Positions 27,831-39,831 of a stretch of DNA of 64,000 nucleotides are shown one piece after another. A program made the translations under genes and the position numbers. The notes beneath the pieces are model-generated. The model had not been told where the DNA came from. It saw only the letters and a list, made by a program, of their open reading frames with translations, and did no database searches. The stretch is from the NCBI GenBank assembly GCA_018287875.1, contig JAGVVL010000001.1, forward strand, positions 992,001 through 1,056,000, read 5' to 3'. Position 1 is the first letter of the stretch. Each line of letters begins with the position of its first letter. This stretch comes from Nigrospora sphaerica (lineage: Eukaryota > Ascomycota > Sordariomycetes > Amphisphaeriales > Apiosporaceae).

Positions 27831-30628
27831 TTATCCATCCCGCCGTCGACGCCTTACACAGTATCGCACAATGGTCTCCTCACCAGTCGGTGTTCCGTGG
27901 TGTCCAATTTTCCTCAAACAGCTGACTGATGAAATAAAAGTCGTCCTCGTAGTCATCGCCGCGGCGTACCTTGTCCCAAAGGTTTCCTGTAGCGATTGCA
28001 TCAGTCGATATGCCGCTGGATCCCAGGGGTCGATGGCCAAGTACTCACCCTTCTCCTGGACCGCCGACTTGGTAAACTTGACGAATTGCATCATTTTGTG
28101 GTCCAGGCGAGCCTGGGTTATGACGTCTTGCTCTTTGCTTTCCGCCGAGAAGGGGTGCATGCCTGTCCGCGGTCGTTAGCCAGGTTCGTCACCAGGCACC
28201 GCCACGTCCGCATACTTACCTTTGTTGCAGTAGTGGAAGTAGGCCAGAAGAATGTTGGCCCCTGTTGCGTCATTCGTCAGCACGACCGTCGGCCCATCAT
28301 AAGACGGCAGTGGCTGTTATTCACCTAACATGTACTCCTTCACCATGTTCTCCCTGGCAAACCGTCGCTGTGAAAGAGCCAGTGTTAGCCGAGCAAGCAC
28401 CGAAACGGGGGAAGGGCATGCGTTATTTACCTTGATACCGTGCTTTCGGGCATAGCCGGCATCGTGCTGGCAGAGGAGGGAAACGTTGTGGAGGTAGATG
28501 AAGATGACCAGATACGTCGTGAGCCAGGTGGACTGGTCGTTGGCCAGCACCATGCTCTGCAGCCCTTCCAGCATCTTCTGGCGCAGCTCCGTCTCGATCT
28601 TGTGAATCAGGATGAGATCTATTTGGGCGCCCATGACGGGCGGCAGCGGAATGTGGCCTCGCATGGGACTGGTTTCGTCCAGGATATCCGGCGTCATGCC
28701 CAAGGTTTCCTGCCCGACGATGTACGTGGATCTTGTTGTCATCCGGATTGCCACCCACAGACGCAGGGCCTTGGTGAGGAGAGCCTTCTCCTTGGTGTTG
28801 GTGGCAGGGCTGGCCAAGGCCCTCAATGCGGCAGCGTACGTCACTTGGATGAGCCGGTGCTTGCTGTAGACAACACTGCGACAGCATTCCTCCATGGCAG
28901 TATTGAGGTGTTCCTCGTACGCCGCCTGGGCCTCGTCGGTGTTGAGGATTGCGTAGGCGGGAATGCGGACGCTTCGCTGGACGCCGTTATACATCCAGGT
29001 CCGGTCTAGTTTGTCGCCCTCCTGCGGGACGAATTGGCGGACTCGAAGTCGTACCGGCTTGTTGGTGTAGCCTTCTGTCACGCACACCGTCTTGACCTCC
29101 ATGGAAGCCCATTGCGAGATGTCATCGGCGATACCCTCGGGCCAGCGCAACGACCACTCGAGGCCCTTCATCTGGCCGGGCTTGAACAGCTTGACATCCG
29201 TAATCTTATATCGGAGACATGGTAAGCGCCAAATCTTGACATTTGTGACTTTCAAGCATGTCAGGCAGGCGCCGTTCTTGTCTTCAGGGTTGATGACACA
29301 CTAAAAAAACGGCCGTTAGCGTTGTGACCCGAGACACACGGCTCCGTGACGTGAGACAAGATAGTACTCACGCGGATGCGCTGCATTCTACACCGCACAC
29401 AGGACCCGATCCGCCTCGTTTCCGCCGTCCCTTCGCGCGCCTCGTCGTTCTTGAAGGGTCCCCGCTTTGCGTGCAGGGGGCGCTGGTGAACTATCCCAAC
29501 CTCACGGCCCGGGGGCTCCCGTGTTTGTTGACGGCTGCCTTCCGACGGCGTAACAAAATTTACATCCGATACGCAACTAGCTGAAGCGCTCTCCCCAGCC
29601 TCTCGGTGTGGAGGCGGGCAATAGTGGGCTGACGCCTCGGTCACGTGGTCTGCACCATGACTTTCACGCCTCAACGGGGAGGAGGGCACGATATACTTAT
29701 GGTCTTCCGCCGTCGTCTCAGGGTATACCATACCTTCCCCGCTGGTGCTTGGTTGGACCGTGGTAGGCTGCTGAGTGGGCTGGAGGACGGGATATCCGGG
29801 GATGTGCCGCATGGCGGGAGACTCGTCATAGCCGTAGAAGCCCGCCTGGCCCCCGGACATGACCCATGGCTGGGCCGGGGACGAGGGCGACTTCTCGCTC
29901 AGCAACGGCGGGCTAGTGCTGTATTCAAATTGCGAAGTAGCCGGGAGCCCAGAGTAGCCTACACCGATGAGCTTCGTGTGTCGTTTCCGGACCGGGCAGG
30001 AGACAGGACCGGCCCGGGAGGGGGGGAGGGGACTGGCTCACCTTCAGGCTCACATGTTGAACAGGGAGGACAAACCGTGAAGCTCGCAAACACTTGGGCC
30101 AGGCGCGAGCCGCTGATGCCCAGGGAGAAGCCATCTTCCTGCGAGTCACGCAACGTCTGGCCACGGCGCCGGCGAGGCGTCTCGCACGGAGGTGAGGAGT
30201 TCTGCGATGGCATGGGCCGTGTATCCGTGCTCAAGCGTAGTCTCTTGGGCTCTGAGTAGGCGGCGGACGGGGACGGCACGGCACGCTGAGGGTTTCTGTC
30301 CAGCTCCAGGATCTGCTCGAAGGGGCAGTGGAGTATAGAGGCGGCTTGGCTGAGTATTTGTAAATCTTGATCGGAGAAGCCGGCCAGGGACGACGAGGGA
30401 GTAGTAGTAGGAACAGAAGAAAAGGTAGGAGGACCCTGGGTGACTAGCGAGAGAGGGATGGTTGGTCCATGGCCGCTAAGCCGGCGCTTTCTAGGATTAT
30501 GGGCGTTCTATATGCACATCAATGTCCGTTGTCAGGTATCGGATACTGATGCAATAAGCCGCCCTCAAGGGGGCAGGCCAGACCAGACCACACCAGACCG
30601 ACAGGAACATGGCAGAAGATCTTACCAT
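27831..30628 (-). CDS. Zn2Cys6-like transcription factor, 7 exons, with a probable 3' frameshift
   Basis: Exons: 30626-30628 (ATG only), 30042-30507, 29372-29958, 28431-29300, 28325-28367, 28220-28261 and 27831-28162, about 780 aa as read. A fungal-type zinc cluster lies mid-protein: CVRCRMQRIRC, then C364 and C367, then C380 (spacing CX2CX6CX10CX2CX12C, the last gap longer than usual). The Pro/Ser-rich N-terminus contains GISGSRLAQVFASFTVCPPC. After the cluster, WRLPCLRYKITDVKLFKPGQ leads into a helical region that includes ARKHGIK and MVKEYMLGANILLAYFHYCN. It is probably nuclear; targets are unknown. In the last exon the frame used changes character after QETFG (plus-strand 27975-27977): the other frame continues as an acidic segment then FISQLFEENWTPRNTDW and stops at 27880. 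This suggests a one-base deletion in a G run, an assembly error, or a 44-nt intron. Family secure; ends uncertain. Confidence 0.8.
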
Positions 30629-30997
30629 GGTATCTGTTTTGGGGGGAAGGGGGTGAAGGGTGGGACAAAGACCCGAGAGCAAGGTCTGGGTGCCGGGGCG
30701 ATCGATGGGCGGACAATACATCCATCCACCGCGGACAGCAGGAAGATTGCCTCACCCGCCTCGGGGGGAGGGGGTGGGGTCAGAAAGGCACACGAGGGAA
30801 CCGGCGAGCGTCGAGCTTTCTTTGTCTCACGAGTGCTATTGCCCAAGTAGAGAGCCCGTCCCCCTACTGGGCGTTCGGGGAGGGGGAGGGGGGCGTCGAC
30901 GCAGAAGCGAGTATGCGCGCAAGGGACTCAAGTCCAGATGAGTGCAATAGACTCGGGGAACGGCTGTTTGGGGCTGAACCCAATCCAGGGATGAAGG

Positions 30998-31078
30998 GCG
31001 CGCGCGCGCGCGCGGACGCACGCACACACTCGCTCGCTCGCTCGCACACGCACACACGCACACACACACACACACACC
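30998..31078. repeat. Composite alternating purine-pyrimidine tract (CG)n...(CA)n
   Basis: A 17-bp alternating GC run at 30998-31014 is followed by CA-rich and TCGC repeats, ending in a CA tract at about 31043-31076. Such tracts favour Z-DNA. Confidence 0.9.
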
Positions 31079-31916
31079 CCTAACCGGGGCGGGCGGGCGG
31101 GCAAGGCCAAGAGCGAAGGGCAGACCAGAAGAAAACAACGCTTGTACAGTATAGTATGTAAGAGGTAGGTACAGTACGGGTGCGCTGCTTGCCTGTGGTC
31201 TGCGGTCTGTAGCCTGCGCGCGCGAGGAGCGTGGGTGCGTGCGTTTGCGTACGTACGTGGGTGCGTGCTTCTTTGCTTGTGCTGTTGGCGCGCCGAGAAC
31301 GTGTGATTGGGGAAAGGGAAAGGTGGGAACGCTCAGAACGCATGGAGACTCGGTGAGGGCACGTCTCTCTTTGAGTTGCTCACCGGTGGGAGAGGGAGGA
31401 AGGAGAGAGCCGTGGCCGTGTGCGACGAGGTGTGGTGAGGGGAGTAGCTGGAGACCAGACCACGATTATGGGCGACCGGGGCGAGCGGGGGGGAGGGGGA
31501 GGATTCCCCAGCTGGGATGGCTCAGACCTGCCTGCCCGTCGCCGCTGCCATTTACTCGTCTGCCAGGCCATCCAATGTCGGTAGGGGATGGACCGGCCGG
31601 CCCTATAATGTACCTGGCTATCAATTCCTTCGCGCGCAAGATGCGAACTTGCCATGTCTGGCAACCGGGCCACGAACCTGGGAGGCTGCGCGTGTGGGCG
31701 GCGCATGTGTGGGCGCCCTGCATTCGGTGCCTTTTCGCTGCCTCGCCCATCGAGTAGCATCACGCCAGCGCCGGCTTCGCGGTGCCCATCGGCTCGCCGG
31801 CCAGCCTATCACAGCCCGGATGGGGGGGTCAGATGACGGCCGTCGAATGGACCCCCGGGACATGCACAGCGCCTGTCGTCTGCCGTGCCGTTGGAGCAGT
31901 TGCAGCGAGTCGGCCG

Positions 31917-31939
31917 TGCTGCTGCTGCTGCTGCTGCTG
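31917..31939. repeat. (GCT)7 trinucleotide repeat
   Basis: A near-perfect GCT tract in non-coding DNA. Confidence 0.9.
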
Positions 31940-34900
31940 ATTATTGCTTCTGACTCGAAAGCGTGGTCTCCGTCTGACACCCCCTACCCAGTATGGAATC
32001 GATCTATTCCCATCGCTGTGTGGAGGGGGGAGAGGGGGAACAGGGCACACAACCTCCTCGCTTGGACGGCCGGGCTGAGACCCATCATAGCCACGGTTAA
32101 TGTCACTATGGCCATGGATGGAGAGGATCCTCCTCACCCCCCCCCTCCCCTTCGGTTTCGAGGCGGCTGTGGATGGCACTCCACCCATGGATGGCATTGT
32201 CAGCCCTCCCCATCCTTTTTCTTTTTCCATCCCTACCTTCCTCCCTCCACGAGCGTCGCCGCCATCACGGCACTGCGGTCAGGCGGGCGGGGCGGGGCCT
32301 CAACCCGCTATCTGCGCTTACAAGTCGCTTTAGACCACGTGTGCCAACATTCGTCATACCCAAGGCCGGCTCGGCTGCGACTGAGGGTGCAGATTGCAGG
32401 CGTTGTGATAGGTAGGACGCCGTCGTCTCGCCGCGTACCAACCAGCAGCTGCCGACAAAATTGGGCGCGCTGCAACACCCCCGGCCCCATGCATCGCGCC
32501 AGCTAGGCCTCCCATGCTGCCTTGGATGGCAGCCCTGACTGGATCAGGCCCGTGTGGCCGGTCAAGTCGTCCCGGTCGCCCCACGATCCATCCCACCAAC
32601 GGGACGCCACCAAATGACCACCCGTAAGCCCGCCAGGCCTCCACTGTTCAGGGCCTTGCAGCAAAGGCCTGTGTGTCTTGCTGACTGCCATCTGCGATTG
32701 TCTGGCTCTTGTCATATCTCGCCTCGATCCCGGGCTGCTGGCAGCCCACCGTCGGTGAAGGTGTGTATAGGTCCCCATCCTGGTGTGTATCCGTGCCATG
32801 CTACCGGGGCCGCCAACATCAGGCCCAGCGGGTTTACCGGTTGGCGCGGTTTCTTGGTGGTGGAGGACGCTCGCACGATACCGCCCCCGATAGGGGAGGG
32901 GTGCAGGGAATCTAGTAGTAGTTGTACCGTCACCGACGACTTGCCGCCAGGTATTCCCGTCTCCTCCCCTATGGCCGGGCAGGCATCTACTGTGGTATGC
33001 GTACGGCGTGTAGTGGCTCCACGATGCGTGAGCGATGACGATAACCAACATCATCGTCACCACCACCCTCCCCCCCCCCGGGTGCTTCCTCCTGTGTCTC
33101 CACCACTTTCCGGCAGCAAGCTTCGCCCGTCGGTGCCGTTGGCTGGCCTCACCACGACAACCGAGCGCCGGGGGCCTGGGTCTTGGCAATACCACCCCTG
33201 GGGAAATGCGCCAGTCGGATTGGCTGCAGCGTCTGGAACGTCTTCCGTCCTCACAGTACCCAACAAGATCGAGATGGCAATCGCGCCTTTCGTCTCCCCC
33301 GTCCAGTCGTGGGAAAGCCGGCAGCTGGCCCGGCGGCAGCGCGCGATTCGCCCGCTGAAGGGTACGAGCCTGCCGATGGCGCCTTTCGCCACTTGGGTAT
33401 ATATACAGCAATAAACTTCCACGATAAACTGGCAATGGGCAAGGTGCCTTGTCCGCTTGCAGCCTATGGCGTGGCAGCAGGGCTTGTGGCAGCCGTGAGA
33501 GGCAACGCATGCGCCGGTGCTGCTTCTCGAAAAGATCTGCCCCGAAATGATTCGTGGCGGTCTGATGGATCGGCTGCGTTCCGTAATCATATGCCTCACC
33601 GGTGCTTACTTACATGAACGGCGACGAGGGTCCCGTTCGCACGGTCGCAGAGAACGACTCGGCTGTAGGCCGGCGCCTGTGAGGTTGGAGGAATGAGAAC
33701 AGCTCGACAGCCGCCTCCGTCGTCGGATTAGGAAATCCCAGCCTGCCCCCTACCCTCCCTCTACCTCCGTCCCATTTCCTTACCAGTGTCCGTGTGGCCA
33801 CGCCGTCGCCATGGACGTCGTGAAAATAGGCTCGCGGGGCATGCGACGGCTCGCCTTTAGTTCAGACGGGGGACCCTTAGAGCGGATGGGGGGGAAGGGG
33901 TTTTGCCGAAGCCGGTGCCTTATTCGACGGAAGATTCCATCTACTTGGAGCCTATTTCCTTCCTTTTTATTCTTTTCGTCCCCTTCTCGAAACCAAGTGC
34001 GCCCCATTGGGGACCAAGCCGAACCCGCAGTGCGGCCCCCCCCGGGATCGAAAAGCCACCCGAGCCCAAGTTGGGCAGAAACCGTGCGCGCACGCCCACC
34101 CATGGATGTAAATGTATCCGCATGTATATGGACCAACGGACAATATACAGGGCGTGACCGTCAACGAAGGAAACCGACAAAACTTACCGGATTCGGAGTG
34201 CCTGACGCCGCAGGCATGGGCAATGTGATGCCTGTTCATCTCAAATGTTTCGACCGCAGTCCCGCCCGTCCCCCGTCACATGTTCGCGCCCACCCCCTTG
34301 TCCCGGCACGAGCAGCCACCTAAGTCTCCATTGCCCGAACACGGTTGACTGGGTCATGCAGCCAGTAAGAATACCTAGATTGATAGATTCATTCTTCGTT
34401 CGTCTAGTTCCCGCCTTTAGCGTCGCAGTGCGTTCTGGGGATTATCTTACCTAAGTCGCCTCCTGGTTAAGACCAAGCGCCCAAGAAGGGCCGAGCATGG
34501 GGGGGCGACTGGCTCTGATTCTCACTCCGGTACCGCCTTCCCACCCGCCGCGAGATTGTGAGAGTTCGTTGGGGCGTCCTTGGTTCCATCCATTCCTCAA
34601 GCTGCAGAGCTGTCTCTCTCCAACTGCTGGCCAGAACAGGGCTCCCCACGAAATCCCGTGCAAATGGATCCATGACTCGGTTGGGTGCCACCTTGTCAGG
34701 GGCTTGCCTTCCATTTGTCTTCCTACCTTCCGAGCCAGTCGTGACAGCCGTGCCTGCCTGCGGGCCCGTCTGTCACGGCCTTTGCACTGCCTGCACGGGA
34801 AGGATCGCGGTGATCCAGACGGATGACACGGCGATGACGGCAAGCGTGGGCGCTTGGCCTGACCGGTGGGGTTGGTAACGGTCCCATGCCGCTGCCTTCC

Positions 34901-37900
34901 CGGCTCTCCGTGACGGCCTATCGCGTTCCTTGACGCGTCTCGCCCCCCGACAGTTCACTTCGGCAGAGTCGGACCACAACGACGGCAGGACAAGTCGCTG
35001 GCCTGCCCCAGCTATCAGGGGCCCTCGGCTGCCTCACATGTGCTCAACCTTGCACGAAGAACCTATTCATGCGCGCCAGGAAAAAAAAACCAGCCCAACC
35101 AATCATATCGGCCAATCGCTGCGCTGCTGTTGAACCGGCATCTTTGCCGGAGCCGAGTCCGTTTCCGGTCCACCTGTCCGTACACCCTATCGCGACCGTC
35201 TGCTATTGGCCGCCTCGAGCTGACGATAGTACCTGCCCAAGTACCTACGTCCTAGTGGGTAAGTAGGTATTCCATGCTTGAGGCCAGTAGGTGGCCCGTA
35301 GATAGTAGATGGGCACCCCCTCACCCCCTTTCACGAGTAGACTGGTTGGAGTGTGTGCCGACTACCCCCAAGGCATAACTGCTAATCACCACCCCGACCT
35401 CGTCGTCGGCCACGTCGTCGAGACCACTGGAGTACCAAGGACGGCGGACTTTGGACGCCGATCAGCGCGCTCCCTCCCAGGTACGAGGGGCGCTTCCTTA
35501 GCGACCTGATGCAGATGCGGGTGACGTTGTCACGCCTCGGGTTCCTCGATACGACGACGGTCCAATGCACGTGGTATGGGGACAAAAAAAACCAATATAC
35601 CTTGGCGTGGAATGTCCAACCACGGCCTTAGTCACGGCAACCTTGACCGGTGTTCCTATACTCTTGATGCGGACACCCGAGATACGGGTTTGCCATGGGG
35701 AGGTCAGCGTCCATTGCAACAGACCCGCCGCAAGGGGGCAAGCAAGGGCTGATGATACCCCTGCCGGAGACAGTCAGAGAAAGCCGCCCGAAAAACTAGA
35801 TTATACTCACCGACGTTCCAGGATGACGGCGGTGCACCGGGCTTACATACAGCACCAAGTCTTGAATTCTCTGGGTCTGCGCCTCAGATTTACCTACCGT
35901 CCTGGCCGCCGGGCCTTGGAGGCGACACGGCGCTCTGTCTGTTCGACCCACAAACATGTTATCGGCACCCCAAGCCCAGGGGTATCAGGTACCTGGGAAT
36001 CTCCATGACCTATTCGGGCAGGGCGTGGGGCACTTGCCACGAAACGGCCGGAAGTACCGCCACGCCCAGTCCCTACGCACCCGTAGCCGTCGGCGCGACG
36101 CACCACCTCCGCTCAACAGGGCGGCTTTACTGTGCACCGGAATGGCATTCGCTCCACTCATCCAGGGCATGGAATCTGGCATGGATGAAACGTGGGAGAG
36201 AGACATTGGGGACCCGTGGTTTCTATTCCATACTGGAAGCAGAAGGATGGGCGTATGGGTATGGTACCACCCCCACCCCCTCTTCACCGTCAACGCCCGC
36301 GCGGGCGACGGCGGGACAGCTTCCAGAAAAAGCTCTCCTTCAACCGGGTTCGCTTGGCTCGGTTTCCGCACATGGCCAACACAGCAAGGCGGAAACGAGT
36401 AAACCCCCAGTATCCACTGGGTTGCGCAAGTGCAGCTGGCTCGCATATGGGTGACGTGAAAACTGCGCACCAATCGGCCAAGAATGGCGACGGGCCTGAG
36501 TATTAAGGGGCACCAGCACCGCTGGCCCTTCGGCCTCCCCGTTTCCTTGTCTCCAGCCTGGATGCATTGCGAAGAATTCGCCGGCCTTCGTGATGGCCAA
36601 GGAGCCCACAGAGCAGCAACCCGACGGGCGCCGGCGCATCGCGACTGCCCCGGTCGCAGATGCTGGCACAAGCGGCAGGGGCCGCGTCGTCGTGGGGCTT
36701 GGGATGGGCCGATCGCTCTGGTTCCAAAACCCGCCCAGGGCGCACCTTGATCCTGGATGCGACGCGCGCAAACATGCAGCAAACGTTGCTGCACACGTCG
36801 CTTTCGCCGTCCCCCGTCTCTCCGCGCCAGAGCCGGGCCCGGTTAGAATATGCAAGAGTGAGTCAGTTGGTTGTCGCGGTCGTTACTGTAAGGGGGTCAG
36901 CGAGCCAAGACAGGTAGGTGTTCGGCCGCACGGGCTGGACTTAACACCCTCCCTTTCCTTCTCTCTCCCTCTCTCCCTGACCATGTATCAACTTAGGCAG
37001 TCGTCGCTAATACCGTGTAGCTGAATCGCAGCCTGGGATACGGTTTTGGCACGTGTGCAGCCATGGCTGGTGTCGCCCCACGATGATCCCAGAGGCCCGA
37101 TGTCGGGCCCCGGCATGGTTGCGCACATCCGCGTGATCTGGGCTCCGATACGGGAACGAGGATACGACGCCAGGCTCCAAGTAAGGCTGGACCGCCGTAG
37201 CTGCCGGGCGCGCGCCGGACTGCCGACTCGGCGGGCGGAGGAGTATCGCGTGGGATGGCACAACCTCGCCTCCCTGCTCAGACGAGTCGGCATGGCAGAA
37301 GATGCAGTGTTCCACGGTGTTGTCATTCCGCAGTCGCCGCGTGTGCGAGAAGCCGGTGCACGCCCGTTGGGGGACCCCCCTCCCCCGTGAGGCAGGGCTG
37401 GCAGGGAACATGATGGTTACTTTTTTTTTAACCGCGCCGCCCAGCACGAGGGGGACGACCAATCAGAGAGGCCATGGACTTGAATTTTCTGGCTTTCCAC
37501 CGCCGATTGCCCTCGTCGTCCTGCCTTGCATTACCGGTGAGCAGCCAGTCCCACCAGCCTGCGCCAAACTGATTCATCCCTCCGGCGCGCTCCCATCCGA
37601 TTAGTCTTAAGCAAGGTCCATCATGGCTAGGGACACGGGCTCCAGGCTTGGGCCGAGTGGGCCAACCGGTCAGCCCAAGAACGGCGATTTGCAGCGTCGC
37701 CTGACGCTCACGGGCCTCGGGCCGCCCATTGTAAGGCCCGGGATTGAGTTCTATTAAGAGCAAATCGTTACGGTGTTCGTCTCGGGCAACCTCGTGCTCC
37801 AGTCCGTTCCTTGTCCTGTTACGCCATCAGCTTCTGCTGGTAGCTGTCTACATCACGCCAGCCTCACACGGCAACGGCGGTCGGGCAGGGAGTAGTGGGC

Positions 37901-38094
37901 CCGCCCCAGGAGGACATACAACGGTTGTTACGTGGTGGCGAGTGGCCGGCAGCGGCCGTCGACGGGCATTTTGAAAGACCACTCATTCTTCTCGCTTTCT
38001 CTGATCCATCTCTTCACCGGCGGCACCGCCCGACTCGTGTTGAACAGCAGACCCGCACCCTTGGGTCGCCGACAGCCACGCCGCCTCCCTCGCC

Positions 38095-39831
38095 ATGGAC
38101 TTGGCGAGCGATGCCATCCAGAGCATTGTCCATCCGACCGCGGCCTTCCCTCCTCCGCTAGAGGCTGACCCTCAGGCTGCGGTTGGCGTGCCTCCGCCGG
38201 CGTGGGAGGATTCACAGCTCAATCCGCGTAACCGGATCGACAGCCTCGATTATCCCCCCACGCCGCTCTGGCGCATCGATGGTTGCACCGGTCTGGGAAC
38301 CCAGTTCTACACTGTGCCACTGTTCCTAGACCCCGTCCCTCCCACTCGCATGGACGTCTTCATTCCCGAGCCCCAGCCCGCCCGCTTGCGCCAGCTGCTG
38401 GATCTCAGCGTCGCCTTCCACACCAAAGACTCGGCCCGGCTGTACAACCTAGCCATCACGAGGCTGATTGTACGAACGCTGCATCTCTGGGTAACCACGC
38501 AATTTGAGGACTTGGCGGCGGCGGCGAGCTTCTACAGAGGGGTACCGTTTGGGACGCGGCTGGTCTTTGAGAACCTATCGCTTGATATACGCCAGATTCG
38601 CATTCGCATCGGCCCCAACCACCAATTAGAGCGCCAACTTCTAAGCCGGGCCCAGCTGGCGGCGTTCTGGGGCGACGAGTTCCCCTTTCCCCCCGAGATC
38701 GATTTCGCCGATGTGCAGGTGGTTAGTGTCTTGCATGACAGCGTCTGCCTCGTGCGTATCCAAGGGGAGCTATACATATTCAAGGCGCTCACCAGCGGCG
38801 CGAAATACCTCTACCATGAGCTGAAGACGCTGTGCACCCTTGGCCCGCACCCGCACGTAATTCCCCACCCTGTCCACATTGTCCGGAAGAAGACCAACTT
38901 TGGCGGAAAGAAGGCCATCGCGGGCTTCACCACCGCTTTCCAGGCCAAGGGTAGTCTCCGCGATCTCTTGCCCCAACTTCGCATACATGGGCAGCTGCGG
39001 GTGGAGAACCAGTTCAAATGGTGTATCCAGTTAAATGCGGCTCTTGAACACCTGCGCAGCACTTCGGCTACGTACTACCCTGACCTGCGTCTGGATAACA
39101 TCGTCCTGTCGGCCCACGATGACGTGGTCATGGTCGACTTTGAGCAACGCGGCGTTTGGTGCGAGTTTGCCGCGCCCGAGGTGAATTCGATCGAGTACAT
39201 ACGCTTAGTGGCCGTGGACGAGGAGACGCCAGACGATGTGCGGGAGAGGTACCAAGAGATTTTGCAGCAACTGGTGCCCAACTACCTCGAGCTGGAGGCG
39301 GACAAATACACGAACCCGCCCGACGGGTATAACGTGTCCTGGATCGCTCTAAGCCCGGCCGAGCAGGAGGCCGCCGAGGTCTACATGCTCGGCCGAGTCA
39401 TCTGGTGCATTTTCGAGGGGATGAGCAGTCCGCAAAAGGCGGCCGTCTGGCAGTCGTACCGCTGGGAGTCGGAGCTGGAGTTTCCCGAGCACCGGCAGAC
39501 ACCGCCGGGCCTGCGCCATCTGATCGATCGCTGCACGCGGGGCCGGCGCGAGACGCTCAGCCGCGTCATCACACGACAGGGCAGCCAGCTTGTGCTCCGA
39601 GGCGAAACCTCCGACGACCAGGGGCCCGCGGACGTGAAGAAGGCGGCGCGCGCCTTCTGGGAGGCGGAACTGAAGGTGGCCGAGGATTTCCTGGCCATGC
39701 GCGACCGCCGCAAGGCCGAGGGCTCGTGGGTCGACAACTACTACGACCGCCCGACCCTGAAGGAGGTCCTGGCCGAGTTGCAACGGCTCCAGAAGGAGTT
39801 TTGCCGAGGGGACTCGATTTCGCCCGCATAG
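38095..39831 (+). CDS. Protein-kinase-like protein, single exon, 578 aa
   Basis: An uninterrupted frame with a good start context (GCCATGG). Residues 1-200 are not a domain I recognise. A kinase-like core spans about 205-460: VLHDSVCLVRIQGELYIFK (candidate Lys230), HELKTL (Glu242, candidate helix C Glu), HPHVIPHPVHIV, catalytic-loop equivalent YYPDLRLDNIVL (HRD changed to YPD, with Asp330 and Asn335 kept), DFE in place of DFG (Asp348 kept), and an APE motif in EFAAPEVNSIEY. There is no Gly-rich loop of standard form. The C-terminus is helical and charged and ends DYYDRPTLKEVLAELQRLQ-like, resembling the end of a kinase domain. Key phosphotransfer residues survive, so it may be active, but the motifs are degenerate. 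No signal peptide or membrane segment. The role is unknown. Confidence 0.85.
   Translation: MDLASDAIQSIVHPTAAFPPPLEADPQAAVGVPPPAWEDSQLNPRNRIDSLDYPPTPLWRIDGCTGLGTQFYTVPLFLDPVPPTRMDVFIPEPQPARLRQLLDLSVAFHTKDSARLYNLAITRLIVRTLHLWVTTQFEDLAAAASFYRGVPFGTRLVFENLSLDIRQIRIRIGPNHQLERQLLSRAQLAAFWGDEFPFPPEIDFADVQVVSVLHDSVCLVRIQGELYIFKALTSGAKYLYHELKTLCTLGPHPHVIPHPVHIVRKKTNFGGKKAIAGFTTAFQAKGSLRDLLPQLRIHGQLRVENQFKWCIQLNAALEHLRSTSATYYPDLRLDNIVLSAHDDVVMVDFEQRGVWCEFAAPEVNSIEYIRLVAVDEETPDDVRERYQEILQQLVPNYLELEADKYTNPPDGYNVSWIALSPAEQEAAEVYMLGRVIWCIFEGMSSPQKAAVWQSYRWESELEFPEHRQTPPGLRHLIDRCTRGRRETLSRVITRQGSQLVLRGETSDDQGPADVKKAARAFWEAELKVAEDFLAMRDRRKAEGSWVDNYYDRPTLKEVLAELQRLQKEFCRGDSISPA

Larger units (their letters stand above)
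30629..38094. other. Gene-free intergenic region, 7.5 kb
   Basis: No recognisable coding region on either strand. Long frames at 31517-32506 (plus) and 32503-33510 (minus) are compositional. The region includes a CG/CA alternating tract and a (GCT)n repeat. Confidence 0.5.

Noticed and set aside
32503..33510. Minus-strand frame of 335 codons overlapping a plus-strand frame of similar length
   Set aside because: Both are Arg/Pro/Gly-rich and neither shows domain-like sequence; typical of GC-rich non-coding DNA.
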